The position numbers were made by a program, and so were the translations under genes. DNA of 64,000 nt from Parapedobacter lycopersici_A. Its GTDB lineage: Bacteria; Bacteroidota; Bacteroidia; Sphingobacteriales; Sphingobacteriaceae. This document shows positions 32,737-41,194 of this stretch, one piece after another. The stretch spans positions 151,375 through 215,374 of the forward strand of contig NZ_JBEBRB010000001.1 of NCBI RefSeq assembly GCF_040395035.1. The letters run 5' to 3'. Position 1 is the first letter of the stretch, and every line of letters begins with the position of its first letter. The notes under the pieces were generated by a model. It was not told the origin of the DNA. It worked only from the letters and a program-made list of their open reading frames with translations, and searched no databases.

Positions 32737-34554
32737 CTACAACAACGTCTTCACTACATGTGCGCCGGCTAATTGAAGTTGTATTTTTTCTACATCCGAC
32801 ACGGCAGCTTTCATTTCGGCTGCCCCCGCTTGGGTATAACGCTGCAGCTCGTGGATAATAGTACGGTAATACTCGATCCCCCGCAGGAGGTTATCACAAA
32901 AGGACTGATAATAGGCAATACGCTTTTCAGTAAAATCATGCCGGTGTTTTTCGATTTCTCCTTTTAAATAATTGACATAAAGACGCAGCTCATTGACGAA
33001 CAGGTTTGGGCGGAAACGGTCGTTCAATATGTTGACTTTACCGTAAATATGACCGACCATTTCCTGCAGCGAAACGATGCTCGAAAAGTAGGCCAGGTTG
33101 GGTCCCGGACAGATCGTTACTGCCCGGAGGTTGTGCGCGGGCGTTATGTTATTGACCAGTACAGCCGGTGCGGCGAGCCCTTCACACAGGCAGTCCTTTT
33201 CCGTAATTACCGTAGCCGATTGGCGGTATGCCTCCTCATCGGGAAAACGGATACGTGCTTCTTGCAGTTTCAGGTACTGGTACTGTCTCGAAGCAGTGCA
33301 GATCGGCTTATCCGTATATTCTGTATTAAACGAAAGGAATTTCTTGTGGCAGGGACTGCCCGGACGGTTCCTGCCGATCCGCAGTTTCCGTTGTTCCTCG
33401 GAGCTGCTCGGACGGAAGTTATGGAATGGCACGCCAAGCGGCGACGCGTTACTCAGGTAAAAATCCCCCGGCTGTGCATCCGCCAGTTTACCGAGTGTAT
33501 CTTCATCCACATTCGTGGCTTCGGGCACCAGCAAAAAGGGGCTCCCCCAGCCAGTGCCATCCAATTGATAATAATCCCGTAGAAAACGGTCCTCACCAGC
33601 TGTACCAATTCCGCCCTGTACAGTAATGCGCTGCGGGGGATTCTCTCCGAACCCCGGCCGTTGTTTTGTGATGAGCGCGGTATCGCACAGGCCTTTCAAC
33701 TCGGCATAAAGTATCTCCCGTTGGGTCTTGAATGTTTCCATAATCGGTCCCAGCAGCATCCCGTCACTGATGAATGCGTGTCCGCCGCAATTCAGGCCGG
33801 ACTCGATCCGGAACTCGGACACCCAGAGCCCTTTCTTCGCCAGTAGTTTGCCCTGGATCAATGCCGACCGGTAATCACTTACCTTCAGAATGATCCGTTT
33901 AGCAAGCCTGCCGTTTCCATCCGGGAAGAAATCGTCAAACTGTTCAAAGTAGCTATATAGCCGGGGGTTTAATCCTGCTGACAGGATAACGGCCGACTGG
34001 AGTGTGCTCATCGCAAATCCCCGCAGCGCAGCCGACGCATCCGAATACTCCGGCGGCAATGGAGAGCCATCTGCTGTATAATTTATTTTGTCGACCTTGG
34101 TCATGATATTCACGTCAATCGCGCCGGCGGTAACGGCCGCACGAAGCACGGCAGCCAACCTTTGCCGCTTGGCACCTTTGCTGGAGCACATTGTTACGTA
34201 ATCCTGTTTCATCGGCGATTCATCCGGCAGCAGTTCGAAATAGCGGCTAAGCTCACTGCCTGCTTCAAACGGTGCGTTGCGCAACCGTGTCACTTGCTCA
34301 TTAACGATGTCGTGTACCAGGTTGAGGTACGCCGTAATCCGCCTGGCCCTGTAGTCGGCAGCGTGAGTTGAAATCGGACGAAACGGGCGACCGGATGCCG
34401 GTGTATAAAACGCCCGCATCTGCTCCAGCAGGTGATCGTCGGCCAGGGAGAGTGCTGATGCAATGCCATACCGCGCCACTTTCAGCGGTGTGTCAATCGT
34501 AAATCCCAGGCCCATGACGGGTATATGAAAGTGATGTTGATTGGTTTCGTTCAT
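32737..34554 (-). CDS. Uncharacterised 605-residue protein, distantly like nitronate-monooxygenase/FabK-type flavin enzymes
   Basis: Started at 34554 (MNETNQHHFHIPVMGLGFT); a frame up to 34608 lacks support. The N-terminal IPVMGLGFTIDTPLKVARYG recalls the first strand of FMN-dependent TIM barrels. GLNCGGHAF (254-262) resembles the EAGGH motif of nitronate monooxygenases, and VQGGIGTAGEDRFL (312-325) resembles their phosphate-binding loop, followed by GTGWGSPFLLVPEA. The C-terminal third has cysteines at 402, 419, 455, 457 and 482 (SPCHKK, PICTAS, DCLCEG, TICPG) that might hold a metal or iron-sulfur centre. The final helices are charged. No operon partners. The substrate and role are unknown; the flavin link is my inference. 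Confidence 0.6.
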   Translation of the reverse strand: MNETNQHHFHIPVMGLGFTIDTPLKVARYGIASALSLADDHLLEQMRAFYTPASGRPFRPISTHAADYRARRITAYLNLVHDIVNEQVTRLRNAPFEAGSELSRYFELLPDESPMKQDYVTMCSSKGAKRQRLAAVLRAAVTAGAIDVNIMTKVDKINYTADGSPLPPEYSDASAALRGFAMSTLQSAVILSAGLNPRLYSYFEQFDDFFPDGNGRLAKRIILKVSDYRSALIQGKLLAKKGLWVSEFRIESGLNCGGHAFISDGMLLGPIMETFKTQREILYAELKGLCDTALITKQRPGFGENPPQRITVQGGIGTAGEDRFLRDYYQLDGTGWGSPFLLVPEATNVDEDTLGKLADAQPGDFYLSNASPLGVPFHNFRPSSSEEQRKLRIGRNRPGSPCHKKFLSFNTEYTDKPICTASRQYQYLKLQEARIRFPDEEAYRQSATVITEKDCLCEGLAAPAVLVNNITPAHNLRAVTICPGPNLAYFSSIVSLQEMVGHIYGKVNILNDRFRPNLFVNELRLYVNYLKGEIEKHRHDFTEKRIAYYQSFCDNLLRGIEYYRTIIHELQRYTQAGAAEMKAAVSDVEKIQLQLAGAHVVKTLL

Positions 34555-34805
34555 GGTGTATTTTTCCGTGCCGGCTTCACGCGCATAATCGCGGATTAAG
34601 CCCAACAAAATTAACGATTTCCCACCCCCACGCCGTGACAGCCGTCAGTTATGAGAATGACGGGCATCATAGTTTTGCATGTATGAACTGTTATGCATCG
34701 GCGGGATATGCCCGGTTGGGCATAGCAGTTGCAGCAACGACTGTGGCAAATGAGCTGGCTATGCTTATTTTCCATTATATTTCCGCACATCTCCCATATC
34801 ATTTG

Positions 34806-34813
34806 TAACTTTG
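34806..34813 (+). promoter_or_regulatory. Likely -7 promoter element for fumC
   Basis: TAACTTTG, an exact -7 match, 27 bases before the fumC ATG. The -33 region is weak. Confidence 0.5.
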
Positions 34814-34840
34814 GACGATTTAATCAAAAACAACGATTCC

Positions 34841-36238
34841 ATGTCATACCGAATAGAACACGATACCATGGGCGAGGTGCAGGTACCTGCCGACAAGTAT
34901 TGGGGAGCGCAAACCGAACGCTCACGCAACAATTTCAAAATTGGTCCGGCAGCCTCCATGCCAAAAGAAATTATTGAGGCATTCGCCTACCTTAAGAAAG
35001 CCGCCGCTTACACCAATACGGATGCAGGTATACTCCCGGCCGAAAAGCGCGACCTGATCGCCCGGGTATGTGACGAAATATTGGCGGGCCAGCTGGACGA
35101 TCAGTTTCCGCTGGTCATCTGGCAGACCGGTTCCGGCACGCAATCAAATATGAATGTGAATGAAGTGGTCTCCAACCGTGCCCATGTGCTACAGGGACAT
35201 AAACTCGGCGAAGGAAAACCTTTTATCCACCCCAATGACGACGTAAATAAATCGCAGTCATCCAACGACACCTATCCTACGGCTATGCACATCGCCGCCT
35301 ATAAGCGGATTATTTCCACCACCATCCCGGGTGTGGAAAAGCTGCGGGATACGCTGAAGGCAAAATCAGCAGCATTTGCCGGTGTAGTCAAAATCGGACG
35401 CACCCACTTGATGGACGCAACGCCGCTGACCCTTGGACAGGAATTTTCAGGTTATGTGGCCCAGCTGGATTATGGCTTGAAAGCACTCAGAAATACACTG
35501 GACCATTTGGCGGAACTGGCACTTGGCGGAACGGCCGTGGGTACAGGCATTAACACGCCAAAAGGTTACGCCGAGCATGTGGCCAAGTATATCGCCGGGT
35601 TTACGGGACTCCCCTTGCGCACGGCACCCAATAAGTTCGAGGCACTTGCTTCCCACGATGCCATCGTGGAAAGCCATGGCGCACTGAAACAGCTGGCTGT
35701 ATCGTTGCATAAAATCGCCAACGATATCCGCATGCTGGCTTCCGGTCCACGCTCAGGCATCGGCGAAATCCTGATTCCCGAAAATGAACCGGGATCGTCC
35801 ATTATGCCCGGAAAGGTCAATCCGACGCAGTGTGAAGCACTGACGATGGTTGCCGCACAGGTCATAGGCAATGACGTGACCATCGCATTCGGCGGTGCCA
35901 ATGGCCACTATGAGCTCAACGTATTCAAACCGGTGATGGCGGCCAATTTCCTGCAATCCGCACAGCTGATCGGCGATGCCTGCGTATCCTTCAACGACCA
36001 CTGTGCTGTTGGTATTGAGCCCAACTACGCCGGTATTAAAAAACACGTGGAAAATTCGCTGATGCTTGTTACCGCACTCAATCCGCATATCGGCTATGAA
36101 AATGCCGCCAAAATCGCAAAAAAGGCACACAAAGAAAACAAATCGCTCCGCGAAGCGGCGCTGGAGCTGGGCCTGTTAACCAATGAGCAATTTGACGAAT
36201 GGGTGCGGCCAGAGGATATGATCGGCGGGTTGAAGTAA
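34841..36238 (+). CDS. fumC: Class II fumarate hydratase
   Basis: A 465-residue fumarase of the heat-stable, iron-free class, converting fumarate to malate in the TCA cycle. Start at 34841 (MSYRIEHDTMGEV) matches the family; an ATG 30 bases upstream is inside the promoter region. Signatures: KYWGAQTERSRNNFKIG near the start, QTGSGTQSNMNVNEV, SSNDTYPTAMHIA, and the superfamily signature GSSIMPGKVNPTQ (about 315). The C-terminal domain is complete. A small lipoprotein gene overlaps its end. Confidence 0.98.
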   Translation: MSYRIEHDTMGEVQVPADKYWGAQTERSRNNFKIGPAASMPKEIIEAFAYLKKAAAYTNTDAGILPAEKRDLIARVCDEILAGQLDDQFPLVIWQTGSGTQSNMNVNEVVSNRAHVLQGHKLGEGKPFIHPNDDVNKSQSSNDTYPTAMHIAAYKRIISTTIPGVEKLRDTLKAKSAAFAGVVKIGRTHLMDATPLTLGQEFSGYVAQLDYGLKALRNTLDHLAELALGGTAVGTGINTPKGYAEHVAKYIAGFTGLPLRTAPNKFEALASHDAIVESHGALKQLAVSLHKIANDIRMLASGPRSGIGEILIPENEPGSSIMPGKVNPTQCEALTMVAAQVIGNDVTIAFGGANGHYELNVFKPVMAANFLQSAQLIGDACVSFNDHCAVGIEPNYAGIKKHVENSLMLVTALNPHIGYENAAKIAKKAHKENKSLREAALELGLLTNEQFDEWVRPEDMIGGLK

Positions 36239-36756
36239 CAGTCAGCGACTCCCGAAAATCAGTTTTACAACCGCTATCGGCACTGCTGCTGATCGCACTC
36301 TGCCTTTCTGCATGCCGTTTTAACCCCGACATGCGACAGGAAGGACTGGAATACCTGCATGGCCGCTGGACACAGGACAGCGTAGCCATGCAGGGTGACC
36401 TGCTGCAATACACCCTGCATGAACTAACTGTCACCCCCGACTCCATCTATTTCACCCTGCACACCACAGCCCGGGTAAAAAAAATGGCCGATTCATGCTA
36501 TAATGATGGAAACTGGGTAGAATATGCCCGGGGCCTCTACGTTGTACGGCAGGACAGCCTGCTGGTGGAGGGCTGGTACCGTCAGGCTGACGGGCAGCTC
36601 AAAACGGCCGGTTGTCATCACATCGGTAAATATCGACCGCGTTTCCTTATCCTGCACCATACAGCCGATTCACTGATCCTCGAAGAGCGGCTCAGCCGGC
36701 AACGGCTTTTGTTACGGAGGGTTGCTGGCACCCCTGGCGAACCATTGCAACAGTAA
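36199..36756 (+). CDS. Small lipoprotein overlapping the end of fumC
   Basis: A 185-residue frame whose only ATG lies 40 bases inside fumC. It gives a long, charged 25-residue lead, a hydrophobic stretch (PLSALLLIALCLSAC) and a lipobox cysteine at 39, so probably a lipoprotein. The mature part (CRFNPDMRQEGLEYLHGRWTQ, broken by many Asp/Leu strands) looks like a small beta-sandwich. Similar small proteins next to fumC occur in related genomes and have been mislabelled as fumarase; it has no fumarase motif. The overlap suggests coupled translation. Function unknown. Confidence 0.72.
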   Translation: MGAARGYDRRVEVTVSDSRKSVLQPLSALLLIALCLSACRFNPDMRQEGLEYLHGRWTQDSVAMQGDLLQYTLHELTVTPDSIYFTLHTTARVKKMADSCYNDGNWVEYARGLYVVRQDSLLVEGWYRQADGQLKTAGCHHIGKYRPRFLILHHTADSLILEERLSRQRLLLRRVAGTPGEPLQQ

Positions 36757-36902
36757 CCTGCTGGCTGCGTTTCCACGTAAACGGTTACAGGGCTTCCACC
36801 TTGCTTTTTCAGCTACCGGACGGATTCAAATACCGTATGCTTTATGTTCGGTAATCCGACACGTCGTCTCCTGTATTAACAGGAATCTGATACGGACCCC
36901 AT

Positions 36903-36971
36903 AGGGATATCATAGGGATTTCCCCCTACGATGTCCCTAGAAGGTCCCTATAAAGTCCCTATCATCTCCCT
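36903..36971. repeat. Phased GGGA/TCCC array, 11-bp period
   Basis: AGGGA starts at 36903 and 36914; then (C)CCCT at 36923 and TCCCT at 36934, 36945, 36956 and 36967. The TCCCT units keep an exact 11-base step and each is followed or preceded by A/T-rich spacers such as ATAAAG and ATCA. The motif switches strand between 36918 and 36923. No coding frame explains it. Confidence 0.8.
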
Positions 36972-37031
36972 TTATGATGTAACCGGAAAATCACGCAGTG
37001 CACTTCCTCATACCTGGCGGGAAGAAGCAAC

Positions 37032-37061
37032 AAAAAAAGGCGGCACAGATCCTGCGCCACC
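37032..37061 (-). terminator. Terminator of the DUF3127 gene
   Basis: On the minus strand GGTGGCGCAG pairs with CTGTGCCGCC (two G-U pairs), followed by TTTTTTTG. It lies 38 bases after the stop codon. Confidence 0.75.
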
Positions 37062-37098
37062 CTCTTCGATTTATCAACAAATACGGTTGTTTACATTT

Positions 37099-37485
37099 TT
37101 AGAACGGTAGATCGTCGTCCTTTCCATCGTCGGCAGAAATATCGACTGTCGGCGGCGTACTAGGAGCCGGCGCTGCTGCATAAGCTGACCCTCCGTTTTC
37201 TGATCCGGTCACTTTACTTACCCGCCAGGCCACCAACGAATTGAAATAGCTGGTTACCCCGTCTTTATTGGTCCAGGGACGTCCACGCAGGTTAAATGAA
37301 ACTTCCACCTCTTCACCGATGCTCAGGTTATCAAACAATGAAGTACGGTCCTGCGTTGCCTCAAAACGGATATATTCAACAAATTGAGGGTTCTCCGCAT
37401 ATTGGATGATTAGATCTCTTTTCTTAAACGTATCGGTAACCTGCTGCACATCACCAATTTCGTGTACTTTTCCTCGTATTTCCAT
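37099..37485 (-). CDS. DUF3127 protein with an SSB-like acidic C-terminal tip
   Basis: A 128-residue protein. Residues 1-93 form a small beta domain, starting MEIRGKVHEIGDVQQVTDTF and including RDLIIQYAENPQFVEYIRFE and FNLRGRPWTNKDG, matching the DUF3127 family, which looks like an OB fold. A short Ala/Pro/Ser linker leads to an acidic end, DDGKDDDLPF, almost identical to the partner-binding tip of classical SSB (DDDIPF). It may therefore bind nucleic acid or share SSB-binding partners. It is divergent from the RlmL-type gene and has its own terminator. Confidence 0.85.
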   Translation of the reverse strand: MEIRGKVHEIGDVQQVTDTFKKRDLIIQYAENPQFVEYIRFEATQDRTSLFDNLSIGEEVEVSFNLRGRPWTNKDGVTSYFNSLVAWRVSKVTGSENGGSAYAAAPAPSTPPTVDISADDGKDDDLPF

Positions 37486-37542
37486 TACTTTGCGATTTTA
37501 TTGAAACTGTAAAATTAAAAATTTTTTACCTACAATAATAGG

Positions 37543-37550
37543 TAACTTTG
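37543..37550 (+). promoter_or_regulatory. Likely -7 promoter element for the RlmL-type gene
   Basis: TAACTTTG, exact -7 match, 10 bases before the ATG at 37561, implying a very short leader. A T-rich stretch (37522-37527) stands near the -33 position. Confidence 0.5.
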
Positions 37551-37560
37551 CCGAAATCTT

Positions 37561-38742
37561 ATGGAAGTTTTCAACACCCCGGCTAAAATCATTATCACGT
37601 GTTACCGACGCCTGTCGCCCTACCTGCAAGACGAAGTAAGGCAACTCGGGTTCGATGTCAAGCAAGCTTTTGCTACCGGCATTGAGCTCGAAGGGACAGT
37701 CAACGATTGCATCCGACTCAACCTGAACCTGCATTGCGCCAGCCAGGTCTTTTATTCCCTGAAGGCGTTTCGCGCAAATGACCCCCACGAGCTTTATGAA
37801 GCACTGGCGGAGGTTCCCTGGGAAACACTCATTGCAGCTGACGGCTATGTTTCTGTTACGTCCAATGTAAATAATTCCACCATTACCACGCCGCTCTTTG
37901 CCAACTTAAAAGTAAAAGATGCAATTGCCGACCGCATCAAGAGCAAAAAGGGGCTCCGGCCCGACAGCGGGCCAAGCCTGCAGCGGACCGTAGTGCACCT
38001 GCATTGGCAGAAGGACCGTGCGGAAATCTTTCTCGATACTTCAGGGGAAACCCTTGCCAAGCACGGCTACCGCAAATTTCCCGGCAAAGCGCCGATGCTG
38101 GAGTCTCTGGCCGCCGGCGTGGTGTATGCCACCCGTTGGAATAAGCAATCGGCCTTCATCAACCCAATGTGCGGGTCGGGCACCCTGGCCATCGAAGCAG
38201 CACTTATTGCGACGAACCGCAAGCCGGGCCTTTTTCGGATGAACTACGCATTCATGCACATCCTGGGTTATGATGAACAGGTTTTCTTTGCTGAACGACG
38301 CAAACTGAAGGAGCAGGTCAACAAACAGGCACCGGCCAAAATTGTAGCCTCTGACCGCTCAAAAGAGGCCGTTGAAACGGCCATCCTTAATGCCAAGACC
38401 GCAGGAGTGGATAAACTCATTGACTTTCATGTCTGCGATTTTGCCGAAACACCCCTGCCCGGGGCGCCCGGAGTGGTTGTCTTCAATCCCGAATATGGCG
38501 AGCGCATGGGGACGCATACCAAACTGGAAGCTACATACAGCCGCATCGGCGATTTCTTCAAACAGGACTGTGGCGGCTATACCGGCTATGTGTTTACAGG
38601 CAACCCCGACCTGGCCAAAAAAATAGGCCTGCATTCGTCGCGCCGGATTGAATTTTATAACGGAAGACTGGATTGCAGGCTACTGGAATATGAAATTTAC
38701 GCGGGTAGCCGCCGGCAACCTGCTGACAAACCGCATTCATGA
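37561..38742 (+). CDS. THUMP-domain rRNA guanine-N2 methyltransferase (RlmL N-terminal type)
   Basis: A 393-residue SAM-dependent RNA methyltransferase. The N-terminal THUMP RNA-binding domain (about 45-155) is followed by the Rossmann methyltransferase: SAM loop NPMCGSGTLAIEAA (about 201-214) and the catalytic motif NPEYGERMG, with Glu in place of the second Pro of the common NPPYGER, a change often seen in Bacteroidota. The E. coli counterpart (half of RlmL) makes m2G2445 of 23S rRNA. The second, RlmK-like half is absent here. Its stop overlaps the next start by four bases (ATGA). Confidence 0.9.
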   Translation: MEVFNTPAKIIITCYRRLSPYLQDEVRQLGFDVKQAFATGIELEGTVNDCIRLNLNLHCASQVFYSLKAFRANDPHELYEALAEVPWETLIAADGYVSVTSNVNNSTITTPLFANLKVKDAIADRIKSKKGLRPDSGPSLQRTVVHLHWQKDRAEIFLDTSGETLAKHGYRKFPGKAPMLESLAAGVVYATRWNKQSAFINPMCGSGTLAIEAALIATNRKPGLFRMNYAFMHILGYDEQVFFAERRKLKEQVNKQAPAKIVASDRSKEAVETAILNAKTAGVDKLIDFHVCDFAETPLPGAPGVVVFNPEYGERMGTHTKLEATYSRIGDFFKQDCGGYTGYVFTGNPDLAKKIGLHSSRRIEFYNGRLDCRLLEYEIYAGSRRQPADKPHS

Positions 38743-39395
38743 GACACTGCATTGATCAAACGGTCAATTTTGTGCGCCGGCAATTGACCAATGCGGAGGC
38801 GGGACACGATTGGTGGCATATCCTGCGGGTATGGAATAACGTGAAGTACCTCCTTACCCGGGAACCGGCAGACGCACTTGTATGCGAGCTGGCTGCGCTG
38901 CTGCACGATATCGCCGACAGCAAGTTCCATAATGGCGATGAAACACTGGGACCCCGGCTCGCAGGCGAATACCTAAACGGGATCGGAGTGGATGAGAACC
39001 GGATAAAGCATGTGCAGGAGATTATACTGAACATGTCATACAAGGCGAACCTGGGCCATGTTACCTTTCATTCACCGGAGCTGGCCATCGTACAGGATGC
39101 CGACCGGCTGGATGCCATCGGCGCCATTGGCATTGCCCGTGCATTCCATTATGGCGGCTTCAAAAACCGCGAACTATATAATCCCGGCATTCCGCCCGAC
39201 CCCCAACAGGACCGGGAGTCGTACAAAAACAGCACTGCCCCGACGTTAAATCATTTTCACGAGAAACTGCTCCTGCTAAAGGACAAAATGAACACCGATA
39301 CCGCAAGGGAGCTTGCCGCATCCAGGCACGCCTTTATGGAGCAATACCTGGCGCAGTTCCATGCCGAATGGGCAGGCGGATTGCCCGCTCAGTAA
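38739..39395 (+). CDS. HD-domain metal-dependent phosphohydrolase
   Basis: A 218-residue protein of the HD superfamily (YedJ/YpgQ-like). Metal ligands are visible: His27 in HDWWHILRV, His56-Asp57 in LLHDIADSKF, and the later Asp in VQDADRLDAIGAIGIARAF. Family members hydrolyse nucleotides or small phosphates; the substrate here is unknown. It overlaps the RlmL-type gene by four bases, so the two are co-translated. Its end overlaps the convergent TM2 gene by 7 bases. Confidence 0.88.
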   Translation: MRHCIDQTVNFVRRQLTNAEAGHDWWHILRVWNNVKYLLTREPADALVCELAALLHDIADSKFHNGDETLGPRLAGEYLNGIGVDENRIKHVQEIILNMSYKANLGHVTFHSPELAIVQDADRLDAIGAIGIARAFHYGGFKNRELYNPGIPPDPQQDRESYKNSTAPTLNHFHEKLLLLKDKMNTDTARELAASRHAFMEQYLAQFHAEWAGGLPAQ

Positions 39396-39745
39396 CCCGC
39401 TACCATTTGGAGGCATTCGCGCGTTGCGCGCTGGTTATACTCATCAGTCATGCTCTTGTGGTTAATCAGGTCGACAATCGTGCCTATCCAGCAGAAGCCA
39501 ACGGTCAGGAAATAGATAACACCCATTGCTACCTGGCCAAGTATAAAGCGCTGCACGCCGGCAAATCCCAGAAAACCAAGCAGCGTAAACAGCAGAATAT
39601 CCTGTGCGCGTTTTCGTTTGCCAATATAGAGCAGCACGAAATTTTTAAGCTGGTCATCGGTCAGTGAGGCGGTGGCATGCTGGAGGTACAGCAGTTCATC
39701 GGGCGTGATTCCCTCGATGTTCATCAATATGTTGCGGTTGCTCAT
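39389..39745 (-). CDS. TM2-domain membrane protein
   Basis: A 118-residue protein. A helical N-terminal part (1-45) is followed by the TM2 domain: two membrane helices (about 48-65 and 70-92) with the family turn GFAGVQRFILGQVAMGVIY and WIGTIVDLI. The N-terminal region is charged and probably cytoplasmic. Function unknown. It overlaps the upstream DUF2752 gene by four bases; such pairs recur in Bacteroidota. Confidence 0.87.
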   Translation of the reverse strand: MSNRNILMNIEGITPDELLYLQHATASLTDDQLKNFVLLYIGKRKRAQDILLFTLLGFLGFAGVQRFILGQVAMGVIYFLTVGFCWIGTIVDLINHKSMTDEYNQRATRECLQMVAGY

Positions 39746-40044
39746 AAGTATCGTAATTTAGCTGTTATATTCAGTTTTGCCAAACAATAAATTCGGTGGG
39801 CAAGCACCAAAAAAGCTGGTATCCCCAGCGGGTGCATTGACACGGATGCTGCAAACTCGCCATGCATCAACAGGGTAAGCGAACGGCCTAACCCACATCC
39901 CGGACACCAGTCGACACCTACATTTTCCAATGGACACAGGGTGAAATGATGCATGCCGGGATTGGATAAGTAAAGCAGCACCAATGCCGCTATCCAACAG
40001 CATAATTCAACCGGAAGCCTGGAAAATTGAACCTGCTGCATCAT
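39742..40044 (-). CDS. DUF2752 membrane protein
   Basis: A 100-residue membrane protein with the DUF2752 signature CPGCGLGRSLTLLMHGEFAAS (about 47-67) and a PLGIPAF helix. Cysteines at 37, 47 and 50 (TLCPLE, WCPGCG) are conserved in the family. About three membrane helices. Role unknown. Co-translated with the TM2 gene by a four-base overlap. Confidence 0.87.
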   Translation of the reverse strand: MMQQVQFSRLPVELCCWIAALVLLYLSNPGMHHFTLCPLENVGVDWCPGCGLGRSLTLLMHGEFAASVSMHPLGIPAFLVLAHRIYCLAKLNITAKLRYL

Positions 40045-40226
40045 ATTTACGCTAATTAGATGTACGCCCTTTCAAGATGTTACATTCGGTGTTTTGGTAA
40101 TTGCCTGATAAAAGTAAACAATCTTTCTGTAAAACAGATAAGGGGCCGCGACCGTCATTTATGGTTAATTCCTTGATACCCCGGTAATATTTATATAATT
40201 TGCGATTCGCATATTGCCAACGGATT

Positions 40227-41123
40227 ATGAAAACAAGAAAACAATACCTTCAGCGCCTAACATGTGCAGTCTATCTCGTAGGCTGTATGTTATGGCTGGC
40301 CCCGCAGTTTATTTTTGCGCAGACCCCGGCAGATTCACTCCGCATCGTCACAACCGTATGGAAGGAAAAAGCGATAGCTCCCGGGGCGGTTTGGAAACAG
40401 GCGCATTTTGACAGCCTGTTTGCATCCCAGCAGGAAGTCAACCTGCTGGAGATCGACCTGACAAACCCCGACCGTACCATCGCGTTTGCTGGATTGCCCG
40501 ACGGTGTTGAGCTGACCAGTGTTTTTGCCAAAGAAGCGGGAGCCCTGGGCGCTATCAATGCCACATTTTTTGACGTACAGCACGGGGGTGCCACTACCTT
40601 TGTACGGATCGACGGGAAGGTGGTCAACGAAACGGAAATGCTGCTGCCCAATGGCACCAATCATGAACGGGCCAACGGCGCCCTGATTGTCGACGGAAAA
40701 ACGGCCTCCATTGTTCTGGGTGACAATCAGACTGCCGGCTGGGATAAACGTCTGAAAGGAGCCAATGTTATGGTATGCGGCCCAATGCTATTACAGGGCG
40801 GAACAGTTGTGGCACTGCAGAAAAACGCATTCAACGACAACCGCCATCCCCGCTCGGCCGTGGCACATACTGCCGATAATAAGCTTGTGCTGCTTACGGT
40901 AGACGGGCGGAACGCCAACGCCTACGGGATGAACCTGCCGGAACTGGCTTTTTTGCTGCGCGTGATGGGCATGCAGGATGCGCTCAACCTCGACGGAGGC
41001 GGATCAACGACACTGTATGTAAAGGGAGAAACCGAATCGGGTGTGGTCAATTATCCGTCAGACAATAAAAAATTCGATCATGACGGTGAACGTAAGGTAG
41101 CCAATGTCATTCTGGTCTTTTAA
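40227..41123 (+). CDS. Secreted phosphodiester glycosidase (NAGPA-like)
   Basis: A 298-residue exported protein when started at 40227. The signal peptide covers about 1-30 (ending FIFAQ). The mature part matches the NAGPA family (PF09992), named after the human enzyme that uncovers mannose-6-phosphate by removing GlcNAc from a phosphodiester. Marks: GALGAINATFFDVQHGG, RHPRSAVAHTADNKLVLL, and the signature LNLDGGGSTTLYV near the end. The natural substrate is unknown. It is the first of three exported phosphodiester-acting enzymes in a row, 71 bases before the next. Confidence 0.9.
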   Translation: MKTRKQYLQRLTCAVYLVGCMLWLAPQFIFAQTPADSLRIVTTVWKEKAIAPGAVWKQAHFDSLFASQQEVNLLEIDLTNPDRTIAFAGLPDGVELTSVFAKEAGALGAINATFFDVQHGGATTFVRIDGKVVNETEMLLPNGTNHERANGALIVDGKTASIVLGDNQTAGWDKRLKGANVMVCGPMLLQGGTVVALQKNAFNDNRHPRSAVAHTADNKLVLLTVDGRNANAYGMNLPELAFLLRVMGMQDALNLDGGGSTTLYVKGETESGVVNYPSDNKKFDHDGERKVANVILVF

Positions 41124-41194
41124 TTCCAGCAAATTAGTTACCTTTAATGAGGCATACATATCATCAATTTATTCATTCGCTGAAAACGAAAACC

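Larger units (their letters stand above)
36757..37098. other. Gene-free stretch of 342 bp
   Basis: No gene seen. It contains a small hairpin (TCCTGT/ACAGGA, 36869-36884), the 11-bp phased array at 36903-36971, and the terminator of the minus-strand DUF3127 gene. Confidence 0.7.
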
